The notes below the pieces were generated by a model, which ran no database searches, was not told the DNA's origin, and worked only from the letters and a program-made list of their open reading frames with translations. From Aldrovandia affinis (lineage: Eukaryota > Chordata > Actinopteri > Notacanthiformes > Halosauridae): a stretch of 64,000 nucleotides of DNA. Location of the stretch: contig JAINUG010000015.1 in the NCBI GenBank assembly GCA_029706075.1, positions 3,445,154-3,509,153 on the forward strand, written 5' to 3'. Positions 1 to 11,349 of this stretch are shown in pieces. The first letter of the stretch is position 1, and each line of letters opens with the position of its first letter. The position numbers and the translations under genes were made by a program.

Positions 1-3000
1 AAGAATATCAAACAAAAATACATGTATTTTTAATACAATTTAATGTAATATTGCTAATGTTGGTATCCAAAATGTAATAGGTAAGTGATTTTTTTCAAGA
101 CCACATACTCATCTTATTTCAAATAATGTTTGCCTTTGTTGGACGCCTAGCTATTGCAATGAGAATGGATCTGGAATTGGGTGCTATTTGGCTCTTTCAC
201 TTCTCATGAAAGCCAATCAGCAAGCAATTAATTTGCTAAATAATATCACAATTGTGTCACATTTTCTTACATCTACAGATTATCGGAATTCATAAATGTA
301 CTCTTTGTTCTTCATGCCCAAATTCAATATTGACTTTGTAAATATCTGTCAATCTGATATGTGCAGATTAGGCAGTTTAATGCTCATGAAAAACACTGTT
401 TTCAACAGACAAGTTAGTTTTCAAGCCTTTCTTGTGAGATTTTCTCAAAGCTAGGGTGCTATACAGTTAACAGAGGGATTTAAGGTAAAAGTTTAGCCTA
501 GTTTATTTTATTATTATTCGGTTGATTCTTACCCTTAATGTCATTTACATTATCTAACATGACATGAAGAAAGAGATCATTACAATGTGATACAATTAAC
601 AGGAAGCTTTGTGATTACTCTCCAATGGATTATTCAATTCATTGGCACCCGTTAACAACATAATTGAAAACAGGTTGAGACCAATGGTTGGTTTAAAGGT
701 GGTTTAACCTCTTGTATTCCCAGCTCACTAGTCACCACTGATACATATATTTTACAAGAACAGTTGTCATGTCTCTCACTATAGAATAGCCATGGATTTC
801 TGCTGTTTTAACAGAAGTATCACAGGAATAAGACGTTTTTAACATCTAAACGTTTTTAAAAACACAAACACTACTTTGTATTTTTACCTAATATTTCCAT
901 TAGGCAATTATTCTATTTTTCCAGTGTGTATGGGCATGAATTCATGCCAACATGACTCATAGAAGTTTAAGATTAAATTAATTCAGTAGATAAGTTAGAA
1001 ATACTGAAATTTGAGAAACATCTGAGACTCAAAACAACATCGCACCTCCTCAACCTCCATTTAAGTGATAGGATAAGCTGTGTGAGTTTGTGCATGTGAA
1101 GAGTAGGGGACCCAAAACAGTTCCATGTGGTACTCCAGTAGAGAGAAAGTAATCAGCAGAATGAGGACCTCTCCTGAATATCTGATAATAAAATCAAAAT
1201 GGTAAAGTGGAAAACCAGAGAATCCCAGCTGAGTAAGAAAATAGTAAGAGATGGAGGAACAGTACAAGCAACAGTTAAAAAGACTGAAATAAATTATGAT
1301 TGTGAATGAGTCATATTCATGATACTGAAAAAGATACTGTAGATACGAGTCATGTTCATGATGAAACAGGACGTAAAGTGTTTTTATTGCAATAACTGAA
1401 ATGTTTAATTATATTAAAAAGTTAGGATAACAACAACCACTCATTACATAATGGGTTTAACCTGTTCATAGACAGACTTTCTGTATTGTGATTGTAGATT
1501 TTACTTAGAGATATCTACATATTGTACTACTTATTTATACATGTTTGTTTATATATGTTTATTTGGATACACGTGCATGTATTAATTTGTGGTATCAATT
1601 AATCGCGGCCATTTGCAATAAAGAATAAGAGCAATCCGCAGCTGCAGCAACAATTATGCTATGGTGTCATTTGAAAAACAGAAGAATATTCTACTGCTGT
1701 AATAAACAAACACTTAGTACAATAAATAGAATTAAAATGAACAGAGTACCTATGTTTATCATACTTATTAATCAGACTGCTGGTGAACACTGAAATTATG
1801 TGAAACAAAAATCTGATGTCTCACGTTGACTTCTATCCAATGAGTATCTAGGTGATTGAAGATGAATTCAGGTGTTTCCATACAATACACAAACATTCAT
1901 TTAAATTGATGAACCAAGTTCTCCAAATACACGTCATAACTGTGGTGAAACACATTGCATCTAATAAACAAGAAATTGGTTTCGTGGAAAGACAACATCT
2001 TGTAAATTTACTGATTCTTTGACTCCCCAATGCCAGTAACTACTGCGTTTCTTCTCAAATCCTCTAGTGCCATCTGATGGTAGAAGGAGCTGAAAGGCAG
2101 TTTGGATTAAATCATACATCCCTCTCTCTCTGTCTCTCTCTTTCTAAATCTATTGTAAGGTCATACAGTAATGGTGAAACATGTTCACTTCTCTGTATGA
2201 CCCTGATCTTGCCGCAAAAACAATGAACATACCAATATGGTACAACCTGACTAAATATACAAATAGGCTGGACAGACCACTCAGTTCATTTTTTAAATTA
2301 TTATTAAATGTAAGACTGTGAGCCCATGGCTGTTTTAAGAGACACTAGTTTGTTAAGAAAATATGAATGCTTAACATGACAGGAGCATTGACTAATTCAT
2401 GAATTTAAAGTGATTTTATACACCTTTTCAAAAATCAAACCAATAACAAATATATGTGCACATGCATGAGTTTGTTCCCAGAAGACTTCTGGCCCCCAAT
2501 TGCTGACTATTTAGTAAACTGACAAAATGAGAAGCACTTATTGCTTTAGCCTACCAAACAAAGTATATACAAAAATAGACTATTATGGTCCATCTATAAA
2601 TGTTTTTTTAATAAATAAAATAATTGGTCCTTCCAGATGACAATATGAAATGTACTTGCATTACAATTTTCCTTTTTTTTAAAAACTAAATGCACTTAAA
2701 TTGCAATTATTTACAAATTCCTTTAAATTTTTATTTTTCAAGGTTCTATAACATAAATAGTGTAGCAAATATATCGTTCTACTAACGTTACCAGTGCTTC
2801 ATCAAGAAATGTTCAATATGGAGTGCACCTTTTTCCAAAGAGGGGGAGTCAGTATTTTTGTGCCAGATGAAGTCTGTGCAGGACTTCTAGCTCCCTGAAA
2901 AAGTGTTTTAAAGTGGCTCCAATTCAAGGTTTGCTATATTTTAGTCATGTTTCCATCAGCTACTGATTTATATCTAAATGCTGTTATATTACATCAATTA

Positions 3001-4008
3001 TTTACTTTATATTGGATAAAGTGCACACCCACTGCTATAGCCCCTGCTCATGATCGTTTTGAAAGATCAAGTATCATAATATTGTTGAATTAGTATCTAG
3101 GATTCTGGCTGATTATATTGGAAATCTAGCTAGCTAGGCACCGAGTTGGCAAGGTACAACGAGTGAGCTTGTGATTTGTAGCTAGCTATGCATGTGCACA
3201 GTAAGTATTTACCACCTGGATCAAATAAAATAATCAGATCACAAAGTTGCCCATTCTAAAGTAGTGACTTTTTGTTTATTGTTGATTTAGTGTAGCTAAA
3301 TAACTAGGTAGCTCTGATTATCTCTGACAGTGGCATACATTTTGAAATCATGTTGTGTGGTGGGAGCAGCATAATCAAACTCTAGCTAACTAGCTACCTA
3401 GCCATTTACCTACCAAGCTGGCAAGGCTAGTGGTTGAACGTAAAGAGCAAAAAGCAAATATCAAGCCATCTGCAGTGCTGTTAGCCATTTTTATAGCACC
3501 TGGAATGGTAATGTTTCTCCGATGACAGTGGGGTGGGGGCGTCTCCATTTCGCAGGGGACATCAGGTCATCGGTACCAGTAATGTTATTAGTCATTACGG
3601 TAAATGACCAGCTTGGACACTTCTCTCCCCCAATAAAAACATGTACAAATAAACGATTGACATTGGTAATTTAGCTAAAGAGGTTTCATCTCCACCACTA
3701 GCGAACCGCTACAGTAACGTTATGTTATTCCAATCCCATCTCATGAACATGGCTTAACTTAACCAGGCTGCCTATCCAACTGACCCAGTCATCCAACTAG
3801 ATTGTTATACACATAATTATTCACCAGAATAAAAGGGGAAAATAGGTGACCTAACGTAATCGTTCACTAATAAAACAACTGTCAAAATAGACTCTCTGAC
3901 GTTTACTGCCAATGCCACAGTTGCAAGAAAGTTCTTTTGGGAACAGAGACAAAATTGTCATAGCTCTAGAATATTCATTTGAAAAGGTCTATGTAAGGAT
4001 TTAACCAG
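1..4008. other. Unique AT-rich non-coding sequence
   Basis: No frame longer than about 60 codons looks coding and no repeat family was recognised. A short CT microsatellite lies at about 2121-2146. A cluster of GCTA/TAGC tetranucleotides is listed separately at 3110-3430. Confidence 0.6.
3110..3430. repeat. TAGC/GCTA-rich degenerate cluster
   Basis: The words 'tagctagc', 'agctagct' and 'ctagctac' recur many times in about 320 bp, for example near 3127, 3181 and 3385-3400. There is no clean period, so this is low-complexity enrichment and not a tandem array. Similar but thinner clusters lie near 34470-34500 and 44610-44640. Confidence 0.4.
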
Positions 4009-4417
4009 GTGGGGCTGTGCAGTTGTATGGAAATAAACCACAACAGGGTGGTGTGATGTGTCCTGAGGCAGTCGAGGCAGTGGTTTATTTTCACACAACT
4101 GCACAGCCTGGAGCGGTTTATTCAACTTACACCACATAAAAGAGCAACAGAAATAAACACACTCAAATTTAATTAAACAAAATTGTTGTATTGCTATGTT
4201 GTTGTTTTTTGCTGTTATTTTCAGTTGTGAATCAAATGTTCAATTGGAATACAATGTTGAATGTACTTGTGTATTGATTTGGAACCGTGGTAAGGCCACT
4301 TTAGCTAGAACTACTTCATTGCTGTGTATTATTAGTGTTCTCCGTGCAGTTTATTTGAAAATAATCAACACCCTCTCAACCAATCAGAATCAAGCATTTA
4401 CCCAAGCTGTGGTATAA
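4009..4417 (-). mobile_element. Unclassified palindrome-ended interspersed repeat, copy A
   Basis: The reverse complement of this segment aligns along its length with 27303-27687. Both copies read 'tgattggtygagag', then 'gtgttgat', then 'ttccaaatcaatacacaag', then 'ggctgtgcagttg', then 'catcacaccaccctgt', in the same order and with similar spacing. Both lack an open frame worth noting, so this looks like a non-autonomous element. The end carrying 'ggctgtgcag' folds back on itself in this copy (4013-4108). No target duplication was identified, so the class (probably a DNA transposon miniature element) is an inference. Confidence 0.6.
4013..4108. repeat. Near-perfect 29-bp inverted repeat (hairpin end)
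   Basis: The left arm at 4013-4041 starts 'ggctgtgcagttgt' and ends 'aaataaaccac'. The right arm at 4080-4108 starts 'gtggtttatttt' and ends 'acaactgcacagcc'. The arms pair over almost their whole length around a 38-nt loop. This forms one end of repeat copy A. Confidence 0.75.
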
Positions 4418-4594
4418 ATATACATAACCAATATCTGTACAGAGGCTTTGGCTCAAAGTGCTTTGGAAAGTAACATTTTCATTCATCAAAATGGTATTTA
4501 AAAGGTTTCTTGGATCTCATATACTGTATATGTTAGTGTGTCTGTGTGTGCGTGTATTTTATGTTATATTTTAGTCAATCATTTTAAGTAACAC

Positions 4595-5045
4595 TATTGG
4601 TCTGCTGGTGCCAGAAAGGTATTAGTATTTGGTGCATGATGAACCCCTTCAGTCCACAAAAGTCTGAATCCTGACTGTCCCAGTACCAACTGTGGCTGGC
4701 AGTCCCACAGGGTGATGCACAATTGGCCATTACCCGGTAATATTGTGACAAGTAGTGTTAGCCACAGCTTGCCCAGGAAGGAAATGGCTCATTTGGCTGG
4801 GTAAGCCCCATCTCAGTGCAAGATAGACACCTATGTTAGATCAAACTCATAACTCATGTGGTCTGTCCTCTGAAGCAATGTGCAGTTAAGCTGGTGGATT
4901 GCAAGGAAGCAGCAACTGTCAGCATACACTTCAGAGGACAATGGGCTAGTCTCCATTCTCCACACCTGATGGAGGACGTTGCTGCAATGACTGGTCTACA
5001 AATAAGATTGGAAGTTCCAAATTGGGAGAAAACGTTTTTTCAATG
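4595..5045 (+). mobile_element. tRNA-derived SINE, body type 2, nearly full length
   Basis: The head carries a degenerate B-box-like run near 4660-4672 ('tctgaatcctgactg'), followed by 'ccagtaccaactgtggc'. The same head words occur at 22241-22350 and, reversed, at 62940-63335. The body continues through 'gatgcacaattggccatta' and 'agtgcaagatagacac', and the element ends with 'ccaaattgggagaaaa', a tail shared with other SINEs in this window. No convincing target-site duplication was found. A 68-codon open frame inside it (4858-5064) is not coding. Confidence 0.7.
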
Positions 5046-8000
5046 TGAGATAAAAATTACATAACAGTAAAAAAAACAACAACAAAATTTTCTAACACTT
5101 AAATGAGTCCTTTTAATCCATTTCAGCAGCTTTTCTACCCTGGTCCTTAAACTTAATCCGTGAGAACTTTCATACTTTACTTGCAAATCTCAGGACATTC
5201 TGTTAGTTTTCTCACATGGAGAGCTTAGATAAACATAATAACATTGTCCTCTCCATCGACCTTTATCAGATTTAATAATACATTTGTTCTAAAGTTTGTT
5301 TCTGGTACTATGCCATTCCAAAATATTCCTTTTATCAGAATTGATTATCTTACTCACTTATGATGAAACGTTTCCCCCTGTGGTATTTCAAGTATTGCTG
5401 ATTTCAAAATCTCACCTGATTGATGATTGCCAGTATCAAAAAGGAACTTGCGCATCAAACTCACAATTGATTGTTACACAACCCCTCCTTTTTCTTGTCT
5501 TTTGTCTAGCACTTCACAATTGATTTGAAGAGCATAACCTGAGATCAGTGCACTGTATGCAGAACATTCTGAAGGAATAAGATAACGGAGTAACACTACT
5601 TGTCACTATGCTGACAGCACGAGGGCATGACTTGAAGAAGGAACTGGGGTTATGATGTAGCCATGAGAGTAAACAGAAATCCCTTTGCCAGGCAAACTGC
5701 AAGCAGGATACACAAGCAGAAGCCTGGGGACCTGCTGAGAGCTATGGGCTCTGGTAAACACTACCTGGCATGCACTACCACAGGAATGCTTGTGTTATCG
5801 CTTAAGGGCCCAACACCATCAATTTACAATAGTGGATATGCATTATTTTGTGCTTATCTCATCAACATGTCTCTGTCACTGCAGCTTAGCTCTCTGCAGT
5901 GCTGTGGATTATAGTTGGAGCACTGACTTTGAATAAAATGATATAGGTTCAATGCTTTTCTTGTTTGCCTATACAGACTTACCAGTTTCTGTAGAACAAT
6001 ATATTGAAAATGGTTACATGCACACTTTGGCCATGATGATATTTTCATTAATGCAGCATTTTGGATCTACTTGTCTACAAGTCTCTACTTGTCTCATCTC
6101 ATTCAGGATCTCTTGAGCTTCATTGTGAGACCGTTTCTAGGACCTTTACAGCCTAAAGGGTGCCAAGAGGCGGGGAAATCACAGCTGAGCCCCAGAGAGA
6201 TGGAAGTCACTCGACAGGAGATGCATAGAGCCATGAAATGGAGGCGGATAACAGTGGAGCCCAAGAGACTTCCTCCACTTGACAGGAAGCTCAGAACCTG
6301 GAGCGACAAATAATGGCCCAGCATCCCAAGGGAATGAACCTGTCCCGAAAGCCACCCTTAGTCTAACTCATAAACACAATGCACTATCTACACCACCCTT
6401 TCACAACACCACCAGAAGTATGACAGGCAGAATTGGCCAGGTTTGTTACCCGATAATGTCAATCTTGATTTGGAACATGGGGGTGACCGAAAAGCATTAA
6501 CAGTGGCATTGACCCGACAGGCAAGCTGCAAGCCTCACAGGCTATCATGTGAACCCCAAACTAGGCCAATGAAGGCAAATAAACATGTTCAGCGCATGGT
6601 GGAATACCCAACGGTGCCTTTGACCAGAATAAGAGCCACAGCCTTCTTAGTCCATCTACAGAAACCCCAAGGTGATCACGGTCAGCTCACAGTCAGATGA
6701 GAATAGGAACGCACACAAATCCATATACCAGACTGTCAAGCGAACGTCAAATGAATGTTCAGCAGAGTTGAAGAGCCCACATGCATAGGTCATGGGCAAG
6801 CATGGATATTCAGCCCTCCCTGGGGGAGAGCTGTCATTAGAGAGAGACTGAAACAACAGTCATAACAGGCAGCGAACATGCTATGCAGGGGCATGGCTAT
6901 TCAAATGGTTCCAAAGGGACTCAAAGCTGTCAAACTACACATCAGCCAAGTCATTCAGCGCCAGGGGTGCGCACAACCTAGGAGCGAGTGTAACACATGT
7001 ACGCTTATGTGCTGCGATTGCTGCAACAGTCATGAGGTCACAATCAGAGCACACATGGCCAAGACTGCTGAATTCACACGGCCCCAAGAGGGACCCAGGC
7101 AGAGCTGTTGAATTGTGTGACAAAATGGAGTAAGTAGCACACGGTGTGACAGGGAAGACAGGGAAGCAGCAACTGCTAAAACCAAGGACATGTTCATGGC
7201 AGAGAGGATTAGCCTCCCTACTATTGCAGAATGAGTAAAGCTACAGGAAGGATTACCCATTTCACACAGCTCATTGCCTATTTACTAAAAGATATGGGGG
7301 TGGCAAAGTATGTCTACAGTATAGGACTGAACTTAATGCCAACATGCTGGGCATCTTTGTGGCAGCTGTATAAAGTTATACATGTTTATATTTTAAGTTA
7401 GATACATTAGTGTTAGTAGTGATCCTGTTCTCCATTTGTTCGGTTAGTTATTGCTAAAGAGAATATTCTGTCAGTGTGAAATCAAAAGAAAAGCTATTGA
7501 CCCCAAATGTCAACTGAAAAGCTTAGTTGATCAACACTCCATAGGCGGAAGTAACTGAGATACAAATTAAATGCTGGTCCTGGTGAGAGAAATTGCATTA
7601 ATTTATTTGCTAATGATACCCTTGTATAATCCATTTTTCCCATAATGAATCATACATTCCAAGTGCTTTAACAACCATTTAATGTTTTATTTTAATTACA
7701 TTTTAATCAAAACAAATGTGTGGAAAAACTATTCCTGATGGTATTCACAAAAAATGAAAATTATTAAATAAATTCAGAATTATTATCTAATGTTCCATTT
7801 GGTTTGTGGTTTAATGGAATTCCTGTTAGCTACAGTAACTGTTGTAATTGTGCTATGCAGAATTTCTAGTTTCTCCCTGCAAACCTTGGAGACTTACGCA
7901 TGATTCAGCACAACCTCAGAATGCCAGTAATCATAAGAATTCGGAGTAGAGGGCACTTTGAGCAATTGTACATGGTTTGCAGTTTTCTGAATCCATGTAC

Positions 8001-9192
8001 ACAATAAATAATTGGCAACCTCTCAAGGTCCAAGAAGAAAGGGGTAAAACAGGCAGCTTTTCCATATTAACTAATCATTAATTGAGCTTTGTTTTTCCAC
8101 TATATCCAACTTATATGATTTTTTTTATTTATGGTGAGAATAGCTGCTCAGGCTACAGGCCTGAAGTGTTTCTGAAGCACTAAAATGCACTATTGATGTT
8201 CTAATAATGCACTTGGTTCTGCATAAGAAACACCTCTTCAAAGATCTTTAGATGGCACAAATATCAGGATCCATGCCTAGATGAAATCTGACCATTTATA
8301 AATGTTAATGTCAGCAAACTGGAAAGGATTTCGTTCCATTAAAGCCCAGCTGGTTTGTGACTCAGACAGGAGCGTTATCGACTGAGTCCTACTAGCTCAG
8401 GTCAACCCACGAAATACAGACATGCCTACACATTACCCCGCCAGAAAGAGTGCCTGGTACTGGGAGAGTTTATGGCTTACTGCTCACGGACAACAGACGC
8501 CCTGTGGAACAGTGGCTGATGACATTCGTCACTACTCCCAGCATGCAGTAGGAACATCGCTACAACATTCACGTGCAATCAGCAATGCAATCGATAGCTG
8601 AGGGCTGTGATGGAATGCTGAAGCACAGAATCACTGCCTTCTCAAGACAATCAGAATTGCCCCTGATAGAGTCTTGCACCATCCTTAAAATATTTGTGCT
8701 GCACAACAGCTGCATCCAGAAACAGATCTGTTAGATGTCATAGATTGAGCAAGAGCATGAAGTGGTAGCCTGAAAATCCCTACTAATGGCACCTACTGTT
8801 AATGTTTGAGAAGATCCTGATGGTCAGAGGCTCTGCAATTGATTAGTAATTATCCTATGCTGCAATGCAAATCCAGTGTACTGTCTTCTTGACAAGCTGC
8901 ATGGTATGTAAAGGCATGGCATTAATTAACAGAGCATTCCATTACGGTAATGTTCGTTAACTTCTTACAAGCAAACTGATAATCAAAACATACGTAAGAT
9001 TTAGGCCTAAATTCAAACAAACAGACTAAATGACAAATGCAATTCAAACTGACAAATTCAGTGTCAAGTTTAATTTGCATTCAATCAACATTATCCTCAT
9101 AAGCATCAGCCTTATGCTCATAAGGACTGAAGATCCATCAATCTGGGTGTTGACATTTTAAAGTAATAATTCCATTTAGTACATACCATTTA
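5046..9192. other. Unique sequence with a GC-richer block at about 5640-7260
   Basis: The block from about 5640 to 7260 is richer in G and C than its surroundings. It has many overlapping short open frames (up to 85 codons) on both strands. None has recognisable motifs, and frames open on both strands at once are expected in sequence low in AT stop codons. It could be an old decayed mobile element or an unannotated non-coding transcript. 7261-9192 returns to AT-rich sequence. Confidence 0.45.
8330..8760. other. Possible conserved non-coding segment
   Basis: This is a single-copy, GC-balanced stretch with no repeat similarity inside the window, between AT-rich flanks. It has no coding frame. 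The call rests only on composition, and cross-species alignment would be needed to support it. Confidence 0.2.
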
Positions 9193-9495
9193 AAAATAAG
9201 GATTTGGGGGCCTCCCACATGCATGGTCCAGTGGTTACAACGTCCGCACCAGGGAGGGGGGAGGAAAGCCGACAGGATGCGCACAGGAGTGGCTCTGGGT
9301 CGAAAATTTGGCGAGTGCCGTCAAGGAAGAGACGATGCTTTCCCTTCAACACCGCCGGTCACAGGGCTACGACAGTGACCTCATAGTACAAGGGGGGTAT
9401 TGACATGAAAAATACTGTGTGTAATTGGATACCAAATTGGGATCAAAATGGGATCAAAATCAGACATGAAATTTCATTTCAAAATAAGGATTTGG
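9193..9495 (+). mobile_element. Internally deleted tRNA-SINE (body type 1) with perfect 15-bp target duplication
   Basis: The 15-mer 'aaataaggatttgg' preceded by one more 'a' occurs at 9193-9207 and again at 9481-9495 and brackets a 273-bp insert. The insert begins 'ggcctccc', then 'tggtccagtggttacaacg' (A-box region), but jumps straight to 'caccagggaggggggagg', so the B-box region found in the 46.6 and 52.6 kb copies is missing. The 3' end contains 'ggataccaaattggga' and a duplicated 'gggatcaaaat'. This is a young-looking retrotransposition with clear boundaries. Confidence 0.8.
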
Positions 9496-10375
9496 TTTTG
9501 TTCAGACAGGTCTTAAGAAACATCAGGATATCTAAATGTTCTTATTTCCAAGCAGAATAATACTTTCCACCACACACAGGAAGCGTGGTGATATGACATC
9601 GATCAGCAAGAAGGCCAATTCTTGTGAAAAAAGGCACATTTAAATACAAAAAACATGAATGGCACTGTAAAATGTAGCCTACATAAACACACATTGTAAC
9701 TGTAGAAAAGTCCACTGTAGACTATGTATTAGCCTATAATAGGCTATAAGTATCCCGTGCATATATCCATGTTTCATTGTGATGAAAACAAACAATTCTC
9801 CTCTCTCATTCACTCGACGGCTCACTGTAGTTATTTCCATAGGAGACCAAGAAAAGTGTCAAACACTCAGTGCTGTATAGGTATGGGGTGTACCCTGCCA
9901 ACCTGTAACTTGACATACATTCCATCCCAATAAGCTACATTTTAAAGTTTACATTTTAAACTAGAATAGTGCTTAATTGTGCATTTGAGTTGAGTCTATT
10001 TATGGTAATTATATTTATTTCTTGTGTTATTGATTATAATTTGTTATGGGAAAGAGGGATTAAAATGTAGTTAACAAAATCCATTATTACAGTTATAGTA
10101 TTGCAATGGTAAAATGGAATTATTTTGAAATGCACTAAAGACATGTACTTCATTGTACATGTGTATACGACTTGTTATTTGTAATGGTAACCAATTACAT
10201 GGATATTGTTATATCCTCTCCTGGGTCAACAACCCAGTCGGCAGCAGCAATTTTCAGGATTCAATTCCAGACTAATCGGGACCATCTCTGCTTTTAAAAG
10301 CCAGAGCCTTATCAGAACACACCGCCACAGAGGCCCCATTCTTCCATTTCTGAAAGGATGGTACATTGTAATATG
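9496..10375. other. AT-rich unique sequence
   Basis: It contains one short 'GGTATGGGGT' repeat copy (9881-9935) and a small palindrome 'ctgggtcaacaacccag' near 10221-10238. Nothing else is recognised. Confidence 0.5.
9881..9935 (+). repeat. Short 'GGTATGGGGT...CCAACCTGTAACTTG' repeat, copy 1
   Basis: The words 'ataggtatggggt', 'gccaacctgtaacttg' and 'ccatcccaataa' match related words in the same order at 31368-31440 and 33486-33575. The first word also occurs at 61786-61815. Function and origin are unknown. Confidence 0.5.
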
Positions 10376-10385
10376 TATATAAATA
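10376..10385 (+). promoter_or_regulatory. Candidate TATA box
   Basis: TATATAAATA matches the TATA consensus and lies about 91 bp upstream of an ATG (10477) whose short frame ends at a splice-donor-like site. A start site about 30 bp downstream would leave a 5' leader of roughly 60-70 nt. AT-rich DNA makes chance TATA matches common, so the downstream context carries the call. Confidence 0.3.
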
Positions 10386-10476
10386 CACCGTGTATGTTTG
10401 GTCAGAAGAGTGCTGTTCTCAACTACTCAAGTCTCAGAACAACAGAAAAGAAATTCCAAACATCACAGCAGGAATC

Positions 10477-10518
10477 ATGGCAGAGGAGATACACAACTTG
10501 AAGACGGACTGTGCCAAA
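10477..10518 (+). CDS. Candidate first coding exon, unrecognised protein
   Basis: The ATG at 10477 sits in 'ggaatcATGG', with A at -3 and G at +4, a good vertebrate initiation context. Fourteen codons (MAEEIHNLKTDCAK) follow and then GTAAGA, a strong splice donor. A TATA match lies about 90 bp upstream. The short peptide is polar and has no signal sequence; I do not recognise it. A possible second exon in the same frame starts at 10611. The gene, if real, would run rightwards into a Tc1 relic at 10.9 kb. What is seen is the frame, start context and donor; that these form a gene is inference. The alternative is chance alignment of weak signals. Confidence 0.3.
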
Positions 10519-10610
10519 GTAAGAGCAAACAATTAAAACTGGCAGAGGGGCAGTTACACAAATGATTTCACTATTTCAAAAGGAACTGTCCCTTCTCTAT
10601 AGAACTGCAG

Positions 10611-10694
10611 AACACTACAGAACTTCTGAACACTCTGAATATCCACCGAGGCTCCACATTTCAGGCCATCTGGCAGCAGGGGTTCTGCATGAAT
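10611..10694 (+). CDS. Candidate second coding exon
   Basis: A pyrimidine-rich stretch 'tcccttctctatag' and then 'aactgcag' precede 10611. Using the second AG as acceptor gives a 92-bp intron, a common size in fish, and keeps phase 0 with the exon at 10477. The frame stays open for 28 codons (NTTELLNTLNIHRGSTFQAI, then WQQGFCMN) to a GTTAGT donor-like site at 10695. Without that splice it reads a few more codons to a stop. Using the first AG instead gives an early stop. The peptide has a short amphipathic run (ELLNTLNI) but no family I recognise. No third exon can be placed, and the Tc1 relic at 10905 begins soon after. Confidence 0.22.
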
Positions 10695-10904
10695 GTTAGT
10701 ATGCATAATTATCTTCCTTAACAACATCAGACGCTGCGCGCAAAATCAGCTACCACAAATGACTGCGGGTGAGATTAACTTTTAAGTCATTTTCACCTCC
10801 ATGACTTGGCTTCTTTATGTAAGATGTCGAAAAATAGTGGTACTACCAGTACAAAACCAACTGTTTTAAATGCCTGCCTATACAGCATCTAAAAGCAATA
10901 TATG

Positions 10905-11349
10905 CACTACCGGTCAAAAGTTTTAGAACATCCCCATTTTCAAGTTTTTACTGAAATTTAAGCAGTTCAAATCCAGTGAATAACCTGAAATGGTGCAACG
11001 GTAAGTGGTAAACTGCCAGAGGCAAAAAAATAAATAATAAGTCTAGGTTACCAAAAACGGAAAAAAGGCCCTTTTCAGGGAAACATGGGTTAACATGGGT
11101 TAACAGTTCTGTGCAAGTCGCGTACTCTGGATCCAGCAAAAGCCTGACCATCACACTTCCTCCTCCATGTTTGACAGTTGGTGTCACACACTGAGGAACC
11201 ATCCATTGAGCCTCCTTGACTCTCAGAAACTTGTCTTCTGATTTTGTTGTGGCTTTGGGCCACAACAAAATCCCACTCTTTGGGAAACTCTGGAGTTTCC
11301 TCCAGTTCCCAAGTGCTTTTTGATTTTGTAGGAAACTACTCACTGCCAA
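10905..11349 (-). pseudogene. Tc1-type transposon relic with transposase remnant
   Basis: The left edge reads 'taccggtcaaaagtttta' followed by 'gaaca', the typical outer end of a fish Tc1 subfamily. The minus-strand frame contains VTPTVKHGGGSVMV, matching the conserved PxVKHGGGSVMVWG stretch of Tc1 transposases, which lies between the first two catalytic acidic residues. The frame is not collinear with a full transposase: the DNA-binding domains and both later catalytic regions are missing. The right half of the element is absent, so this is a 3'-end fragment and is not functional. The 133-codon open frame across it should not be read as a host gene. Confidence 0.75.

Noticed and set aside
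5663..7260. Numerous overlapping frames as a gene cluster
   Set aside because: They overlap on both strands, lack motifs and lack splice structure.
10948..11349. 133-codon minus-strand frame as a host gene
   Set aside because: It reads through a Tc1 relic and includes a transposase motif followed by non-collinear sequence.
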